A stretch of DNA of 64,000 nucleotides, from positions 49,866 to 113,865 of the forward strand of contig JAYKGV010000006.1 of NCBI GenBank assembly GCA_035285595.1. The letters are read 5' to 3'. Positions 7,192 through 15,794 of this stretch are shown here, piece by piece. Under the pieces are notes generated by a model. The model saw only the letters and a list, made by a program, of their open reading frames with translations. It ran no database searches and was not told the DNA's origin. Positions within the stretch are counted from its first letter, which is position 1; each line of letters starts with the position of its first letter. Origin of the DNA: VGJW01 sp035285595. GTDB lineage: Bacteria > Cyanobacteriota > Sericytochromatia > S15B-MN24 > VGJW01. Made by a program: the position numbers and the translations under genes.

Positions 7192-9276
7192 ATCGGTTCG
7201 GGAGGCCAGCAAGACCCTGTAGCCTTCCTCATCGACGACAGGAATGCCCGCCTCCTCGGCCTTGCGACGCTTGCTACCGGCCTTTTCGCCCGCCACAACC
7301 AAAGTGGTTCGCCGCGTCACGGTTTCTCCGACCCGTGCCCCGAGTGCACGGGCCTCCTCCTGAAACAGCTCGCGCGGCCGGGACAACGTGCCCGTGAACA
7401 CCAACTCCTCCCCGGCAAGCGGGCCTTCCTGTTCCTCAGGCGTGCCCGCAGGGCCTTCGACCTGCAGCCCAGCCGCCGCAAGGCGCGCCAAGACCTCGCG
7501 GTTGTGAGGCTCAGCCATGAAGTCCACGATGGCCGTTGCCATCTCAGGGCCTACGCCGTGCAGGGCCTCGAGATCCTCTCGTGTGGCATCAGCCAGCCGC
7601 GCCAGCGTCGGGAAGGCAAGGGCGAGCAGTCCCGCCGTCACTTCGCCGACTTCCGGAATACCCAAGGAGTGAAGGAGACGGGCGTAGGGACGCGACTTGC
7701 TGCCCTCGATGGCCGCCAACAAGTTGGACGCGGATTTCGTCCCCATGCGCTCGAGCTGGGCAAGGGAGTCAGGATCGAGCCCGTAGAGATCCGCAACGGT
7801 CCGAACCATGCCGGCATCCACCAAGGCGGCACACAGCTTCTCACCCAAGCCCTCGATGTCCATGGCTCGTCTGCTGCCAAAGTGCCACAGGCGATGGACA
7901 ATCTGGGCCCTGCAGGCCAGGCCTCCGGTACAGCGCACGGCCACCTGCCCGGGCAAACGCTCGAGATGAGCGCCACATTCCGGGCACACTTCCGGCATCT
8001 CGAAGACCCGCTCGGTACCGACACGCCGCTCGACGACGGCCGCCACCACCTGCGGGATGACGTCGCCGGCTCGCTGCACCACCACCCAGTCCCCAACCCG
8101 GATATCCTTGCGGGAGATCTCGTCGGCATTGTGCAGGGTGGCGTGACTGACGACGACCCCACCGATGGGCACAGGTTCAAGGACTGCGGTCGGGGTGAGG
8201 ACGCCGGTTCGTCCCACGGACACTTCGATGTCACGCAGTCTCGTGATCTCCTGGATGGCAGGGAACTTGTAGGCCAAGGCCCACCGAGGCTCCCGTCCCA
8301 CCGCTCCAAGCACCTCCTGGTCGGCCAGCGCATTCACCTTCACCACCATGCCGTCGATGTCGTACGGAAGGTCGGCGCGTCGTTCCAGCCAGAGCTTATG
8401 ATGGGCCTGTACCTCGTCCACCCCGTCAGCTCGCTGGGGGCGGGTGGTCCGAAATCCGTACTGCTCGAGACGCTCCAATGCCCCCAGGTGACTGGTCACG
8501 TCGCGCAGGCCGGAGACCGCATACGCGAGGAAGCGCAGCGGCCGGGTCCGGGTGACTCGTGGGTCCGTCTGCCGCAAGGAGCCCGCAGCCGCATTGCGCG
8601 GATTGGCAAACACCTTCTCGCCCCGCTCCGCCTGCGCCTGATTGAAGGTCTCGAACTCATCCTTGGTCATGTAGACTTCCCCGCGCACCTCGAGCCGATC
8701 GACGTATGGGGGCAGGTCCCAAGGAACATCCCGAATGGTCCTTATGTTGAGGGTGACGTCTTCCCCGGAAAGTCCGTCTCCGCGCGTCAAGCCCCTCACC
8801 AGACTTCCGTCCTCGTAGATCAGAGACACCGCAAGGCCGTCGACCTTGACCTCGGTCGCATAGGTGACGTGGCCGTCGGCTGTCGCCTGAGGCCCCGTGG
8901 CATCGGCGCGGGCCAGCAACCTGCGTACCCGCTCGTCCCATGACCGCAGACCGGCCTCGTCGAAAGCATTGGCCAAAGACAGCATCGGACGCTCGTGGGG
9001 GACGGTCCGAAAATCGGTCTGCAGGGGAGCCCCCACCGTACGGGTCGGCGAATCAGGGCGCTCCAGCTCCGGGTATTCCGCCTCCAGCACCTGCAGACGC
9101 TGGAAAAGCCGATCATATTCGGCGTCGGACACCGTAGGGCTGGCCAGAAGGTAGTACCGGACATTGTGCTCGTGCAACGCACGGCGCAGACCCTCGACTT
9201 CGCGGACGACATCGTCCGGGACCCCTGCGTGAGCCATCGGTCCCACGACTTCGGCATGTTCCGTCATGGCCCGCAT
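7180..9276 (-). CDS. ligA: NAD-dependent DNA ligase LigA
   Basis: A 698-residue bacterial DNA ligase. It has the Ia domain (YYLLASPTVSDAEYDRLF), the adenylation lysine in EVKVDGLAVSL (about residue 144), RGDG and GEVYM, an OB fold and the four-cysteine zinc finger (CPECG ... CTGG..C). HhH repeats (IEGLGEK, MGTKSA) and a C-terminal BRCT domain (LVFTGTLSRPRELFQEEARALGARV) follow. It seals nicks in replication and repair using NAD+. It stands alone, converging on the sigma/anti-sigma operon. Two in-frame ATGs (9276, 9267) are possible starts. Confidence 0.98.
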   Translation of the reverse strand: MRAMTEHAEVVGPMAHAGVPDDVVREVEGLRRALHEHNVRYYLLASPTVSDAEYDRLFQRLQVLEAEYPELERPDSPTRTVGAPLQTDFRTVPHERPMLSLANAFDEAGLRSWDERVRRLLARADATGPQATADGHVTYATEVKVDGLAVSLIYEDGSLVRGLTRGDGLSGEDVTLNIRTIRDVPWDLPPYVDRLEVRGEVYMTKDEFETFNQAQAERGEKVFANPRNAAAGSLRQTDPRVTRTRPLRFLAYAVSGLRDVTSHLGALERLEQYGFRTTRPQRADGVDEVQAHHKLWLERRADLPYDIDGMVVKVNALADQEVLGAVGREPRWALAYKFPAIQEITRLRDIEVSVGRTGVLTPTAVLEPVPIGGVVVSHATLHNADEISRKDIRVGDWVVVQRAGDVIPQVVAAVVERRVGTERVFEMPEVCPECGAHLERLPGQVAVRCTGGLACRAQIVHRLWHFGSRRAMDIEGLGEKLCAALVDAGMVRTVADLYGLDPDSLAQLERMGTKSASNLLAAIEGSKSRPYARLLHSLGIPEVGEVTAGLLALAFPTLARLADATREDLEALHGVGPEMATAIVDFMAEPHNREVLARLAAAGLQVEGPAGTPEEQEGPLAGEELVFTGTLSRPRELFQEEARALGARVGETVTRRTTLVVAGEKAGSKRRKAEEAGIPVVDEEGYRVLLASRTDSPS

Positions 9277-9391
9277 GGTACACCCGGCGACTCCTGCCGG
9301 CGAAAGTTAATTTCAGATTGAGAAACGCCCAAGCCGTGCGAGAGGTGTTAACCAACCTTAAAATGAAGGTCAAGATTCAACAGGAAGTCCC

Positions 9392-9408
9392 TTACCTGGC
9401 CTTAACCG
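9392..9408 (+). promoter_or_regulatory. Shared operator-like motif before the first PLD gene
   Basis: TTACCTG, four bases, TAACCG. The same motif with the same spacing occurs at 10798-10814 before the paralogous gene. It lies 57 bases before the start codon, in a stretch richer in A/T than its surroundings, with TTAACC and CTTAAA elements just upstream (9349-9362). The half-sites recur at 10-11 bases, as in PhoB-type direct repeats; the regulator is unknown. Confidence 0.4.
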
Positions 9409-9465
9409 CGGTATTTCCTTGGTTACGAAGTTCCCGACCTCGCTGTTTCGGAGGCCAGTTTCAGA

Positions 9466-10704
9466 ATGGTACGTCGTTCACTGCTCGCCCTCGCAGCGGT
9501 TCTGCTCACCGGCTGTGGCGGTGCTCCCACCTCGGCCCTTTCACCGCTTGGACGCCCGTCGATGTCCGTGGGTGAGATCAGCCAGGCCAAGGCCATGCAG
9601 TCCGTGCTGCAGCCGTCCTTGGGACAGCCTGTCACATGGAACAACAGCCTGACCATCCATCCCGATCGCGAGGCCTTCCCCGTCCTGCTCGACATGCTGA
9701 AAGGCGCCCGCAAGTCCCTCTGGATGGAAACCTTCGAGTTCGCCGACAACGACAAGGCGCGTCAGCTCACCGACCTTCTGATCGCCAAGAAGAGAGAAGG
9801 CGTGGACGTCCGGGTCATCATGGATTTCATTGGGTCCAAGTCCATCGGGACCGCCACGGCCAAAGTCCTGCGCAACAACGGCGTGCCGACCGTCGTCTAT
9901 CCGGCCACGCCGTTCCTCAGGCGGACGGGACATGGCCTCAACATCACCCATCGAAAGCTTTACCTCGTTGATGGCGATCAAGGGATGACAGGCGGGATGA
10001 ACCTCGGCGACGAATACTTTGACCACGCCCACGACATGCTGTGGAAGGTCCAGGGGCAAGCCGCCCATCAGTTGCATCAAGAGTTCGTCACCGACTGGGC
10101 GTTGGGACGGGGCGGCCGGCTCGAGGCGCCATCGGCTCCAACCGGAATCTATGGCAGCGAGCCCATCGGCATGTGCGTGACCAGCCCGCGGCAGAAGGGA
10201 CGAGAGGAGGAGATCCGCGGGGTCCTGCTTCGAGCGCTCGATACGGCCCGAAGCCGCATCGACATGGCCTACCCCTTCTTCTCGGACGATCAGGTCCTCG
10301 ATCGCCTGATCCGGGCCGCCAAGCGGGGTGTGGACGTCCGGGTCATCCTGACCAAGGAGTCCCACCCGGCCATCGAGAAACTGGCCATCTGGTCCGCTCG
10401 TCAGGCCATGCCCAAGGGCGTCAAGTTCCACTGGTGGAACACGGGATACGCCCACATCAAGTACACGGCCGTGGACGGTGCCTTTCTCCTCGTGGGCTCC
10501 TCGAACGCGGACACCTTGACCTTCGAGAACAATCAGGAGCTGGACCTCATCCTGACGAACCCGCGCATCGTCTCGAACTTTCGCGACACCATCTGCGATC
10601 CCGACTGGGCGGCCACGCCTGCCGTCACGGAAGCCGAAATCAACGTGCCCTGGACCCAGAAGCCCTGGTTCGCGCTGCTCGAATTGCTCGACCGTTACAT
10701 CTGA
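9466..10704 (+). CDS. Phospholipase D-family lipoprotein, paralogue 1
   Basis: A 412-residue protein with two HKD motifs: H162-x-K164-x4-D169 followed by GGMN, and H330-x-K332-x4-D337 followed by GSSN. This is the layout of cardiolipin synthases and phospholipases D, which exchange or hydrolyse phosphodiester bonds through a phosphohistidine. Unlike cardiolipin synthase it has no N-terminal membrane helices. It has a lipoprotein signal peptide ending LLTGC (Cys17), so it should be anchored outside the inner membrane. GGAGG lies ten bases before the ATG. A close paralogue follows directly and a terminator separates them. Substrate unknown. Confidence 0.9.
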   Translation: MVRRSLLALAAVLLTGCGGAPTSALSPLGRPSMSVGEISQAKAMQSVLQPSLGQPVTWNNSLTIHPDREAFPVLLDMLKGARKSLWMETFEFADNDKARQLTDLLIAKKREGVDVRVIMDFIGSKSIGTATAKVLRNNGVPTVVYPATPFLRRTGHGLNITHRKLYLVDGDQGMTGGMNLGDEYFDHAHDMLWKVQGQAAHQLHQEFVTDWALGRGGRLEAPSAPTGIYGSEPIGMCVTSPRQKGREEEIRGVLLRALDTARSRIDMAYPFFSDDQVLDRLIRAAKRGVDVRVILTKESHPAIEKLAIWSARQAMPKGVKFHWWNTGYAHIKYTAVDGAFLLVGSSNADTLTFENNQELDLILTNPRIVSNFRDTICDPDWAATPAVTEAEINVPWTQKPWFALLELLDRYI

Positions 10705-10720
10705 CCCTGCCGCAAACGCC

Positions 10721-10758
10721 AAGCCCTCTCGGAGCCGTGAAGCCCCGGGAGGGCTTTT
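10721..10758 (+). terminator. Rho-independent terminator between the PLD genes
   Basis: AAGCCCTC (10721-10728) pairs with GAGGGCTT (10749-10756), with further TCGG/CCGG pairing inside, and is followed by TTTTG. It lies 17 bases after the first PLD stop, so the two paralogues are separate transcription units. Confidence 0.85.
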
Positions 10759-10797
10759 GTTCAGATTCTGTTAAAAATCCTGCGCAAGCATGGAACT

Positions 10798-10814
10798 TTA
10801 CCTGAAGATAACCG
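10798..10814 (+). promoter_or_regulatory. Shared operator-like motif before the second PLD gene
   Basis: TTACCTG, four bases, TAACCG, identical in both half-sites and spacing to the element at 9392-9408. It lies 41 bases before the start codon of the second PLD gene. A TGTTAAAAATCC stretch about 20 bases upstream parallels the TGTTAACC upstream of the first copy. Confidence 0.4.
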
Positions 10815-10855
10815 ATACTTGAGATCATCTTGAGGTTTCAGGATCCAGGTTCACC

Positions 10856-12103
10856 ATGACAAAGACGTCCTGCCTTGCCGGCCTGCGCCGCGCCTGTGCC
10901 CTCACGGCTCTGGGTACCCTCGTCGGGTGCGGCAACCTGGCGGCCGCTCCCCCCAGGCCGGTCACCCCGTCCCTCTCGGCCCGGGCCTTGGAAGTGGCCC
11001 GCCAGGTCAAGACAGCCGTCCACCATCCCATCACCCTCAACAACCGGCTGGACCTCGCGGTCGATCGCGAGGTGCTGCCCGCGTTCCTCGACCACCTGCG
11101 ATCGGCACGAAAGTCACTTTACGTGCAGACCTTCGAGTTCTGGAGCGACGCCGTAGGCCGGCGCATCTGCGACGTCCTCGTCGACCGCCATCGTGCGGGG
11201 GTCGACGTGCGGGTCATCCTCGACCAGACGGGGCAGAACCATGTCCGCAGCCGGGTGGAACGCCTCTTGAAGGATGCCGGCATCGCCGTGCAGGTATATA
11301 GGGCGACACCCTATGTACGAAAGACCGGCGTCGGGCTGAACATCACCCATCGGAAACTCTATCTCGTCGATGGGGACAAGGCCATGACGGGGGGGATGAA
11401 CCTGGGCGACAAATACCTCGACCATGCCCACGACATGCTCTGGCACGTCACCGGCGAAGCTGCGGGACTGATGCACGAAGAGTTCCGCTTGGACTGGGTT
11501 CGCGCCGGCGGCAAGCTCTTTGCCCTGCCTCCCCGTCCCTCGGGGAGCTATGGCATGGAGCCCGTGGCCATTGCCGTGACCAGTCCGCGGGAGAGGGGCC
11601 GTGAGTCCGAAATCCGCAAGGTGCTTTTTCAAGCCCTCGACCGTGCGACACGACGAATCGACATGGCCTACCCCTTCTTCTCGGACGATGCCTTGATGGA
11701 GAAGCTCAAGGCAGCGTCCCGCCGCGGTGTCCAGGTTCGAGTCATTCTGACCACACATGACAGGGAGATCCTGCGCAAGCTCAACAAATGGTCCGCAAGA
11801 CAAATCAAGCCGGCAGGCGTGCAGCTTCACTGGTACGACAAGGCTTATGCCCACATCAAGTACACGGTCGTCGACGACGCGTTCCTGCTGGTCGGTTCTT
11901 CGAACGGCGATACCCTGACCTTCGAGAACAATCAGGAGCTGGATCTGGTCCTGACGGAACCCGCCCGCGTGACGTCATTCCGTGCGAGGGTCCCTGACCC
12001 GGATTGGGACTCGACCCCCGAGATCACCGACGCAGATCTGGACATGCCCTGGTATGACAAACCTCTCGCGGGCTTTCTCGAGCTCATCGACTACTACATG
12101 TAG
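10856..12103 (+). CDS. Phospholipase D-family lipoprotein, paralogue 2
   Basis: A 415-residue close paralogue of the preceding gene, with the same two HKD motifs (HRKLYLVDGDKAMTGGMN and HIKYTVVDDAFLLVGSSN) and the same invariant patches (NITHRKLYLVDGD, DMAYPFFSDD, LTFENNQELDL). The signal peptide ends LVGC (Cys25), so it is again a lipoprotein. The N-terminal 50 residues differ most between the two copies while the catalytic halves are nearly superimposable, consistent with tandem duplication and selection on the active site. It probably acts on phospholipids or another phosphodiester in the envelope. Confidence 0.9.
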   Translation: MTKTSCLAGLRRACALTALGTLVGCGNLAAAPPRPVTPSLSARALEVARQVKTAVHHPITLNNRLDLAVDREVLPAFLDHLRSARKSLYVQTFEFWSDAVGRRICDVLVDRHRAGVDVRVILDQTGQNHVRSRVERLLKDAGIAVQVYRATPYVRKTGVGLNITHRKLYLVDGDKAMTGGMNLGDKYLDHAHDMLWHVTGEAAGLMHEEFRLDWVRAGGKLFALPPRPSGSYGMEPVAIAVTSPRERGRESEIRKVLFQALDRATRRIDMAYPFFSDDALMEKLKAASRRGVQVRVILTTHDREILRKLNKWSARQIKPAGVQLHWYDKAYAHIKYTVVDDAFLLVGSSNGDTLTFENNQELDLVLTEPARVTSFRARVPDPDWDSTPEITDADLDMPWYDKPLAGFLELIDYYM

Positions 12104-12120
12104 GCGAGCGCCTGCACCTT

Positions 12121-12492
12121 TCAGGCCCGTTGCTGACCCGACAGGACCCGCTGCTCCTCGAGCACGCGGGAAACCTGCTCCAATGTGCAGAAGCCCAGCT
12201 TGATCACCAGGTGGCCCAACAGCAAGCCCGTGGCCTCGTGTTCGGCCATCGCGGATTCGAGTTGCTCGGGTTCCAGCAGCCCCTTGCGGACCAGCAACTG
12301 GCCGAGACGAAGGTCCCGGTACTGTTGCTCGAGCTGTTCCTCGAGCTGGGCGAACGAGAGATACCCCAGCGTAAACAGGATTTCGCCAAGCCTCAGATAG
12401 GGCTTCTTCGCCTGTTCCCGCAGCGCATGATCCAGCTGCTCGCGGGTGACAATGCCCTGCGAGAGCAGGACTTGACCCAAACGATCTCCCAT
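12121..12492 (-). CDS. MshEN-like four-repeat protein
   Basis: About 123 residues built almost entirely from four copies of a unit of about 30 residues: RLGQVLLSQGIVTREQLDHAL, RLGEILFTLGYLSFAQLEEQL, RLGQLLVRKGLLEPEQLESAM, LLGHLVIKLGFCTLEQVSRVL. This is the RLG...G.......L pattern of MshEN/GspE N-terminal domains, some of which bind cyclic di-GMP. Here there is no ATPase, so it may be a free-standing sensor or adaptor. The start is uncertain: ATG 12492 is preferred, with ATG 12507 and 12525 upstream. A TATGAT hexamer (12508-12503) ends ten bases before 12492, so the leader would be very short. Confidence 0.78.
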   Translation of the reverse strand: MGDRLGQVLLSQGIVTREQLDHALREQAKKPYLRLGEILFTLGYLSFAQLEEQLEQQYRDLRLGQLLVRKGLLEPEQLESAMAEHEATGLLLGHLVIKLGFCTLEQVSRVLEEQRVLSGQQRA

Positions 12493-12542
12493 TCCACCTG
12501 ATATCATATAAAGACATTCTACCATGGAGAGCCTGCCAGCCG

Positions 12543-15500
12543 ATGCCTCTGCACCTGATGCTTGCCGCGCCCGGACGGGGCAAGACCGTGGCGTGCCTGC
12601 AGGCCATGGCCCGAGACCTCGACCGCCCCGGCCCCCCCCGGATCCTTCTGGTGCCCGAGCAAGCCACAGACACCATGGAGCGCCAGATCCAGGACGTCGC
12701 CGGCATCTCCCATCGACTGCAAGTCACGAGTTTTCGACGGCTGACGTGGCGAATCGCCCAATGGACCGAAGGGGCGGCCTTGCAACCCTTGGGGGACGGG
12801 GGGCGGCGCCTCCTGCTTCACGCCGTGCTGCGCCGCCTTGGTGATCAGCTCGAACACTTCGGTCGTCTTGAACGCCCGGGACACTGGGTCGGCAGCCTCC
12901 TCGCCTGGCTCGCCGAGTTTCGTCGACACGACCTGACTCCGGCGCGCCTCAGGGCTGCCGCGGAAAGACTCGCGGGCCACCCGGGCGATACCCTGGCCGC
13001 CCGACTCCGCGATGCCGCGAAGCTCCTCGAGGAACAGGAGCGCGTCGTGGCGGGGGGCTGGCGCGACGAAGACACGACGCTCGAAGTGGCCGCACGCTTG
13101 GTGCCAGCCGCCCCCTTCCTCTCAGGGGCCTGCTTCTGGGTGGATGGCTTCCAGGACTTCACGCCCGTCGAGGAGGGTTTCCTCAAGTCCCTGCTGTCCC
13201 GAGGCCACGAAGTTCATGTGACCCTACCCCTCGATCCTGAACGGTTGGACCGTCACGACGGACGGCGTGTGTACGCCCTGGCCCTTGACACGAGAGAACG
13301 TTTGCGGGAGGCAGCCCTCTCGATAGGTGCGAAGGTTTCTGAGGATCTGCTCGTCGGACAACGACCGGGTCGATTCCGGGCCGACAGCCCCCTCGAGCAC
13401 CTCGTGCGCCACTGGGGTACCCCGTCCAGCTGGCCTGGCGATCCTGCCCCCGCGATCCGGCTGTTGGAGGCCCCGGATCGCACGGCTGAAGCCGAAGGCG
13501 TGGTCGCCGACCTGGCCGACACCGTGCGCCGAATGGGCTGGCGGTGGCGTGACGTGGCCATCCTCATCAGGGATGCGGAAAGCGAGGGACCGCTGCTCGA
13601 ACGAGCGGCCCGACGGGCAGGAGTCCCGCTCTTCCTTGACCGACGTCGGCCGGTGGAAGACGAGCCTCTCATCCGTCTCGTGCTTTCGATCTTGACGATC
13701 TGGGCACGGCACTGGCCGACGGCTGCCGTCATGGACCTGCTGAGGAACGACCTCTTTCCCGCGGACCAGGGAACCGTGGACCGGCTCGAGAACGAAGCGC
13801 TGGCCGGGGGCTGGGAGCACGGTTCCTGGCCGGTCCGCGTCAGGCAGGAAAGGGATCCGGGCGACCCCTGCGGCCCGTTGCTGCAACGCTTGGGCGACTT
13901 GGTGAATACCGCAGACAAGCTCGGTCCTGCCCCGACAGTCCGCGACCTCGCCGAAGCCCTGATGGTCCTCCTCGATCGCTGGGAGGTACCGAACCTGATG
14001 GCCCTCCGTCAAGACGAAGCCTTGGCAGAAGGGCGCCCCCTCGATGCCGCCGCCATGAACCAGGCCAGACAAATCCTTTTGGACCTGCTGGATCAATGGG
14101 TTGCCGTGGAAGGGGACGCTCCGTTGAATCTCACCGATGCATGGATTGCCCTCGACACCACGCTCAGCGCACAGACGCTGGGGCATGTGCCGGCGACGAT
14201 GGATCAGGTCCTTGCAGGCACGGTGGACCGCACCCGCACTCCCGACCTCAAGGGGGTCTGGTTGCTCGGGCTTGAGGAAGGTCATCTGCCGGCGCGCCAT
14301 CAGGAGCCGCCGCTCCTCGACGATGCCGATCGGGAGCAGCTGCTGGGTCTTGGATGCCCGGCCGGGCCGGATACAGCCAGACGCCAGGAACACGAACGCT
14401 TGCGGGTGCTCCACGCCTTGACTCGTGCAGGGGAGATGCTGACCTTGAGTCGCCCCCTGCGTGATGCCAAGGGACGAGACCTCGCCGTGTCCCCCACCTG
14501 GGCGGCCCTCGTCCGCATGTTTCCGGGGCTTCACCCCGTGCTCCTGCCTGCGGTTCGGACAATTCAGCTGGAAAGGCTGCCCGCGCCGGTCCCCGACTTC
14601 GCTCCCTTGAAGGTGGCCATGCCGGAGGCCCTGACGGCCAGCCGTCTTGAAGCTTATGCCACCTGTCCGTGGCTGGGTTTCACACGTCATGTCCTAAAGG
14701 TCGAGGATCGCCAGGGTGGACGCCTCGAACCCTTGGAAACAGGTCGCCTCCTGCACCTCGCCCTCGAGACCTTCGTGGTGAACCTGCAGCGTGAGGGTCT
14801 GACCTGGGGCGAGCTGTCTCCCGAGGATGAGCTGGCCCGCATCTCTCTCGCGATCGCGGCCATGGAACAAGCCTACCGCGCGCGCTTTCCCCGGGGAGAT
14901 GTGTGGTCCGAACGGGCGCTGGCGAGGCTTGGACGCAGGGCCGGGCATGTCTTGCAGGCGCTTGGCCTGACGCTGAGGCGCGGTAATGGTCATCCTATCG
15001 GGGTCGAGGTCGGCTTCGGCCCGGCGTCGCGCCGAAGGCCCGAGGACTCCCTCTGGCTCCCCCACCTGTCCTTGCCATCGGCCGACGGGCACCGCCATCT
15101 CCTCGCCGGCCGCATGGATCGCGTGGACCTCTTCCGGACAAACGGCAAATCTTGGCTGGTGGTGGTCGACTACAAGTCGGGACATATCGCGGACATCCGT
15201 CGGAAGCTGCGGACGGGTGAGCACCTGCAACTCCCCTTGTATCTCGCCACGGTCCTCCAGGCGGCACCCGAGTGGCTGGGTGTCAGGCCCGAGGCGGGAG
15301 GCTTCGCCTTCGCACTGCTTCATCCGGAGGCCGAGGTCGCTGATGCGGATGCCACAGGGGGTACGGCGGGCGAGAGGGATCCGGATGACGAGGATATCCC
15401 GAGCGGGGAATCCACGACAGCTGCGGTTCGCCTCCGTCCCACGCGCATGAGGGGACGCTTCCTGGACGACCCGGACTTTCTGGAAGCGCTGGACCGGTTC

Positions 15501-15794
15501 TTGTTGCCGGGAAGCTCCTCGGTGGCCTACGGCCTCATGCGGAATGCCAGCGGGGCCTTGAGAAAAGGGCAGGGACACGGCCCCGAAGAACTGCAGCGGC
15601 TGGTCTCCGAGGCGCTCGAACTTGCGGGAACTCTGGCTGATCGCATGGCGGCGGGAGCCTGGGCCCCCTTGCCCATTCGACGAGGCAGGGCGTTGCCGTG
15701 CACCCGCTGCCCGGTACGACGCGCTTGCCGGTTCAAGGCGGGCAGGGACCCGCATCGGGAAGTTCCCGGCGAGGAGGCAGGCGGTGGCCACTGA
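12543..15794 (+). CDS. addB: AddB/RexB-type helicase-nuclease subunit
   Basis: A 1083-residue protein matching AddB, one half of the AddAB enzyme that resects double-strand breaks for recombination. A P-loop (APGRGKT) lies near residue 10. The C-terminal PD-(D/E)xK nuclease has VVVDYKSG. Four iron-sulfur cysteines are visible: one in YATCPWLGF (about residue 705) and CTRCPVRRAC (C-x2-C-x5-C) at the end. It is divergent from the MshEN-repeat gene and its stop overlaps the addA start by 11 bases, the usual addB-addA order. Confidence 0.92.
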   Translation: MPLHLMLAAPGRGKTVACLQAMARDLDRPGPPRILLVPEQATDTMERQIQDVAGISHRLQVTSFRRLTWRIAQWTEGAALQPLGDGGRRLLLHAVLRRLGDQLEHFGRLERPGHWVGSLLAWLAEFRRHDLTPARLRAAAERLAGHPGDTLAARLRDAAKLLEEQERVVAGGWRDEDTTLEVAARLVPAAPFLSGACFWVDGFQDFTPVEEGFLKSLLSRGHEVHVTLPLDPERLDRHDGRRVYALALDTRERLREAALSIGAKVSEDLLVGQRPGRFRADSPLEHLVRHWGTPSSWPGDPAPAIRLLEAPDRTAEAEGVVADLADTVRRMGWRWRDVAILIRDAESEGPLLERAARRAGVPLFLDRRRPVEDEPLIRLVLSILTIWARHWPTAAVMDLLRNDLFPADQGTVDRLENEALAGGWEHGSWPVRVRQERDPGDPCGPLLQRLGDLVNTADKLGPAPTVRDLAEALMVLLDRWEVPNLMALRQDEALAEGRPLDAAAMNQARQILLDLLDQWVAVEGDAPLNLTDAWIALDTTLSAQTLGHVPATMDQVLAGTVDRTRTPDLKGVWLLGLEEGHLPARHQEPPLLDDADREQLLGLGCPAGPDTARRQEHERLRVLHALTRAGEMLTLSRPLRDAKGRDLAVSPTWAALVRMFPGLHPVLLPAVRTIQLERLPAPVPDFAPLKVAMPEALTASRLEAYATCPWLGFTRHVLKVEDRQGGRLEPLETGRLLHLALETFVVNLQREGLTWGELSPEDELARISLAIAAMEQAYRARFPRGDVWSERALARLGRRAGHVLQALGLTLRRGNGHPIGVEVGFGPASRRRPEDSLWLPHLSLPSADGHRHLLAGRMDRVDLFRTNGKSWLVVVDYKSGHIADIRRKLRTGEHLQLPLYLATVLQAAPEWLGVRPEAGGFAFALLHPEAEVADADATGGTAGERDPDDEDIPSGESTTAAVRLRPTRMRGRFLDDPDFLEALDRFLLPGSSSVAYGLMRNASGALRKGQGHGPEELQRLVSEALELAGTLADRMAAGAWAPLPIRRGRALPCTRCPVRRACRFKAGRDPHREVPGEEAGGGH

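Noticed and set aside
7504..8943. 479-codon plus-strand frame opposite ligA
   Set aside because: A shadow of the well-conserved LigA frame; no domain or start signal.
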